Positions 61,098 through 64,000 of a stretch of DNA of 64,000 nt are shown here, piece by piece (positions within the stretch are counted from its first letter, which is position 1; every line of letters starts with the position of its first letter). The notes under the pieces were generated by a model. The model searched no databases. It saw only the letters and a program-made list of their open reading frames with translations, and had not been told where the DNA came from. Source of the DNA: Sindora glabra. Lineage: Eukaryota; Streptophyta; Magnoliopsida; Fabales; Fabaceae. The stretch lies in assembly GCA_020226215.1 (NCBI GenBank), contig CM035226.1, positions 93,768,895 through 93,832,894 of the forward strand, in the 5' to 3' direction. The position numbers and the translations under genes are program-made.

Positions 61098-61360
61098 TAA
61101 CTTATTTATAATGTAACAAAAAAAAATGTCAGTATCTTTTAATTATCAATTCATTTGAATAATTTTATATTCACAATCTTCAAATTCATTCTATACTGAG
61201 TACATATGTAACAAGGTAAGAAAAAGAAAAAAAAATTATGCTCACAATCTTGACAATCTTCTAGGTTCGGTTCAGTAACACAAGGAGGAGATGGGAGAAA
61301 AAATTTACAATCGTTCATAATCGTATAAACACCATAATAAAAAGGAAAATAAATAAAAAT
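60517..61360. other. AT-rich spacer with a (TA)n tract
   Basis: Includes an alternating TA run of about 55 bases at 61041-61095. No gene recognised. Confidence 0.5.
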
Positions 61361-61990
61361 AAAGAATTTGCATATCAAGTCGGATACCATCCGAACTAGG
61401 CCACGATCAGAATCTAGGTTGGTTTTGCGCAACCCGGTTAGATGGGTCTCAAACCCGACCATGGCATCGAGGACCGTATCAGGCCCGACCACCGATCAGA
61501 CGGCGGCGGGACAATGCTAGGTTGAAAGCAACAAACACCGTCTTCCGCTTGTTCCTATAAAAGCAAACACAACGTTGTATAAAAAATCACCACAAATGAC
61601 AACGAATACCTGATTAATCCTATTCCAGCTACGAGTAGCGTAATTCCGTCTGGCAGGCACCCTCTAGCAGCTGGTTCGGTGACTTGGCTACACGGGAGCA
61701 ATGGAAGAGAGCTCAAGAAAGCAGGGGCCTTCATCGGAAAAAGTGAAAAAATAGGTTCCCTCCCCGGTTTTCTTTCCATTTGTGGGTGGAAAAGAATTTC
61801 CGCGGACCCCCTATTTTTTCCCCCAAAAATATCTTTATCCTCACTTTTCTCTCCTGCAACCAAAGAAGGGAAATCCGGATTTTCCCTGCATTTTCCCCTG
61901 GACGAATTCTTTCCCCTTGGTTTTCGCCTCTACCAAACACGGGGTAAATGTGGGAAAGGATGATGCGTGATTGTTTCTAATGTTCCTGGA
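61360..61990 (-). other. GC-richer island, possible relict gene start
   Basis: The composition contrasts with the AT-rich surroundings. Several frames are open on both strands. On the minus strand the longest (61555-61863) reads MKAPAFLSSLPLLPCSQVTE and then GCLPDGITLLVAGIGLI, ending in a hydrophobic tail. A donor-like AG/GTATTC at 61609 and an acceptor at 61555 would make an intron of only 55 bases, too short for most plant introns. I do not recognise a product. Confidence 0.25.
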
Positions 61991-62119
61991 TGCCGGAAAG
62001 GTCTCGGAAAAAATGACCTGTAAGAGAAAAGCACAATCTCCATGCTGCCTGATAAGAATAAATCTTTGCTCTAAATATGAATTATTCACGGTTTAATTCT
62101 TCAACCAGATAGCCATTAA

Positions 62120-62464
62120 GATAATCGAATCCTTGTCTCATCTTTACAATTGAAATATAATTGATTAAAATAAAGTAAAAAGGAAGAAAAATAGTATAGA
62201 AAGATGAGGCGATATGCATATTAGAAGACAAACAAGGAAGATAAATGGAGAAAAAAATATGAAATTTAGATATTTTAAACTCCAATATCAATGCAACTCA
62301 AATGTGAACCACTGCAATCAAGAGTATTATTTGTACTTTACTAAAAATTTTCATATATAATATTTACTATTATTATAAAAAAATCTTGTTTATGCTTAAA
62401 AAAATCTAAAAATATATTTTAGACATTTAGTTATCCTCATATCTTTTTGATAAATTTTAAATTA
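62120..62464 (+). repeat. Interspersed repeat, copy 2 (cut by the gap)
   Basis: Diverged match to 26395-26755. It is interrupted by the run of N. The last bases before the gap, 'gataaattttaaatta', match the right part of copy 1. Confidence 0.6.
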
Positions 62465-62564
62465 NNNNNNNNNNNNNNNNNNNNNNNNNNNNNNNNNNNN
62501 NNNNNNNNNNNNNNNNNNNNNNNNNNNNNNNNNNNNNNNNNNNNNNNNNNNNNNNNNNNNNNNN
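62465..62564. other. Assembly gap, 100 N
   Basis: Exactly 100 N, the usual placeholder for a scaffold gap of unknown size. Frames spanning it are meaningless. Confidence 1.
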
Positions 62565-64000
62565 GAATCATATACTTAAATTTTTCCATGTTTAAAAAAT
62601 ATAATTTACGTCAATATATATTAGGTTATACTTAATGGATAACTAAATAATATGAATTAACAAAAAAATCAGATATATATATAAATAATATGGTAAGAAT
62701 GACAAACCAATTAACACATACGCAAGGTACTAAATTTTAATTCACATAATGAAGAAAAAGCTCTTAAGATAATACCAAATATCACTATATTATTAATAGT
62801 ACTATCAAATGTATCCATATGAATGGTATTTGAAATTAATCCGTGCACTTTATGAAAATTAATCTGAAAAACAGTTATTCACATTTGTAAGAACTATTGT
62901 AAGTTTAGCTGGTCTCAATTAATCCTACTTCATATTAAATATTATTAATTTTCACTATCTGTAGCACCACTCCAAAGTCTTTAGCTGTAAAGTGAATATT
63001 TAGACCCACTCCACAGTCTTTAGTCTTAAAGTGAACGACAATTTAATGTTTTTTCCCCTAACATGTGAGAATTATGATTTTGTCAACATCTGGCAAAAGA
63101 AGTCAGTGAAAAAATTTTTAAATAAACAACAGTGGCGACTTTTTGTACAAAGAAAGCTTCACAGATGCATGAACTAACAAACAAATTGACTCTAATTAGA
63201 CTTAGCAATATAAACCCATCTATCTAATTAAAATTTTAAACAAATTTGGTAACTTTTAAATATCCAACGTCACTGCACTACTAATGATGCTATATCTATA
63301 TGAATAATATTTGAAATTGATATGCGAACTGTATAAAAATTTTATCTTAAAAGAAGTTACTCACTATTATAAATATTATTGTAAGTTTAGAGGGTCTCAA
63401 TTAATCCCACTTGGTATTAATTATTATTAATTTTCACTATTTGTAGTACCACTCCAACGTCTTTGACTGTAAAATGAATATTCAGACCCACTCCACAGTC
63501 TTTAGTCTTAAAGTGAACAACAATTTAATGCTTTTTCTCCCTGTCATGTGAGAATTGTGATTTTGTCAACATTTGGCAAAAGAAATCGGTGAAAAAAATT
63601 TTAAATAAACAACACTGGTGACTTTTAATTTTGTACAAAAAAAGGTCTCACAGATGCATGAACCAACTAACAAATTGACTCTAATTAGACTTAGCAATAT
63701 AAACCCATCTATCTAATTAAAATTTCAAAATAAAATTGGTGACTTTTTGTACATCTTGAAGATCGGTTCAGTGAACATAGATTATAGAGGTGGGTACTAA
63801 TTAATCTCCATATAATTAACAGACATCCTTATATCAATACTTTAATTTGCAAATTACAAACGCCCAGAAAAAGCCTTAGTGTTCCACGTCCCAATGAAGC
63901 CTCTCGCTTTCTTGTTCTTTCCTCGTTGGTTCCTATACCTTCAACATGTCCTTCTTTCTTCTTTCAAGTTGTTGCTGCCGATGCAACCTAGCAGAACTGC
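62565..64000 (+). repeat. Segment repeated from 46177-47606, copy 2
   Basis: Starts directly after the gap and runs to the window edge. It includes both units of the old 480-bp tandem duplication and the start of the exon-like stretch seen at 47485. Net length differs by 6 bases over 1.43 kb. Confidence 0.9.

Noticed and set aside
61555..61863. Two-exon small gene on the minus strand
   Set aside because: The implied intron would be 55 bases, shorter than plant introns normally are, and the joined product matches nothing known to me.
62447..62635. 62-codon frame across the gap
   Set aside because: More than half of it is N; the reading frame is meaningless.

Overview
This is a very AT-rich, intron-era plant nuclear window, most likely from a eudicot. 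The evidence is Ty1/copia elements with the usual plant primer site, a CACTA element, a PIF/Harbinger element, a plant-type flippase (ALA) pseudogene and a fragment of a plant glycine-rich RNA-binding protein gene. I could not fix the species. A run of exactly 100 N at 62465-62564 shows that this is a draft scaffold. I see no intact host gene, tRNA, rRNA, CRISPR array or bacterial feature.

Layout. 1-9600 is a nest of diverged repeats: one low-copy unit occurs four times (near 1, 4975, 6856 and 9290). A second repeat pair at 2521-4690 has one copy split by a 1.45 kb inverted-terminal-repeat element, and the intact neighbour shows the empty site. 9660-14980 is richer in gene-like exons and holds a broken ALA-type phospholipid flippase with recognisable introns, plus unassigned exon-like pieces. 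16077-16572 is a foldback MITE structure. 17400-22600 is a decayed Ty1/copia element on the minus strand (LTR, primer site, gag, protease, integrase and RT, with its 3' end missing). 23067-23540 is a probable solo LTR. 24000-28000 is AT-rich repetitive DNA. 29500-29824 is the right end of a CACTA-like element. 31440-33640 holds tandem repeats and a cluster of small elements of the same family as the one at 3 kb. 34600-35420 is an unassigned, gene-like, higher-GC stretch. 36810-38037 is a complete non-autonomous CACTA element. 38974-40526 and 41607-41921 are two solo LTRs, each with a perfect 5-bp target duplication. 46177-47606 is repeated after the gap at 62565-64000.

49744-54906 is the best-preserved element: a Ty1/copia retrotransposon with two 481-bp LTRs, TAGAT target duplications, a primer site and a polypurine tract. 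Its coding part is dead. Between the primer site and gag it carries, in antisense, the first exon and start of an intron of a glycine-rich RNA-binding protein (GRP7-like) gene. This is a host gene fragment captured by a retrotransposon. 57217-59938 is a decayed PIF/Harbinger element with both of its genes (DDE transposase and Myb/SANT-like protein) on the minus strand.

The genes here do not work together as a pathway. The window is a transposon graveyard with a few host gene fragments. The most informative signals are the capture event, the solo LTRs with exact target duplications, and the 1.43 kb repeat beside the gap, whose differences are almost all 1-2 base indels and which is therefore probably one locus assembled twice.
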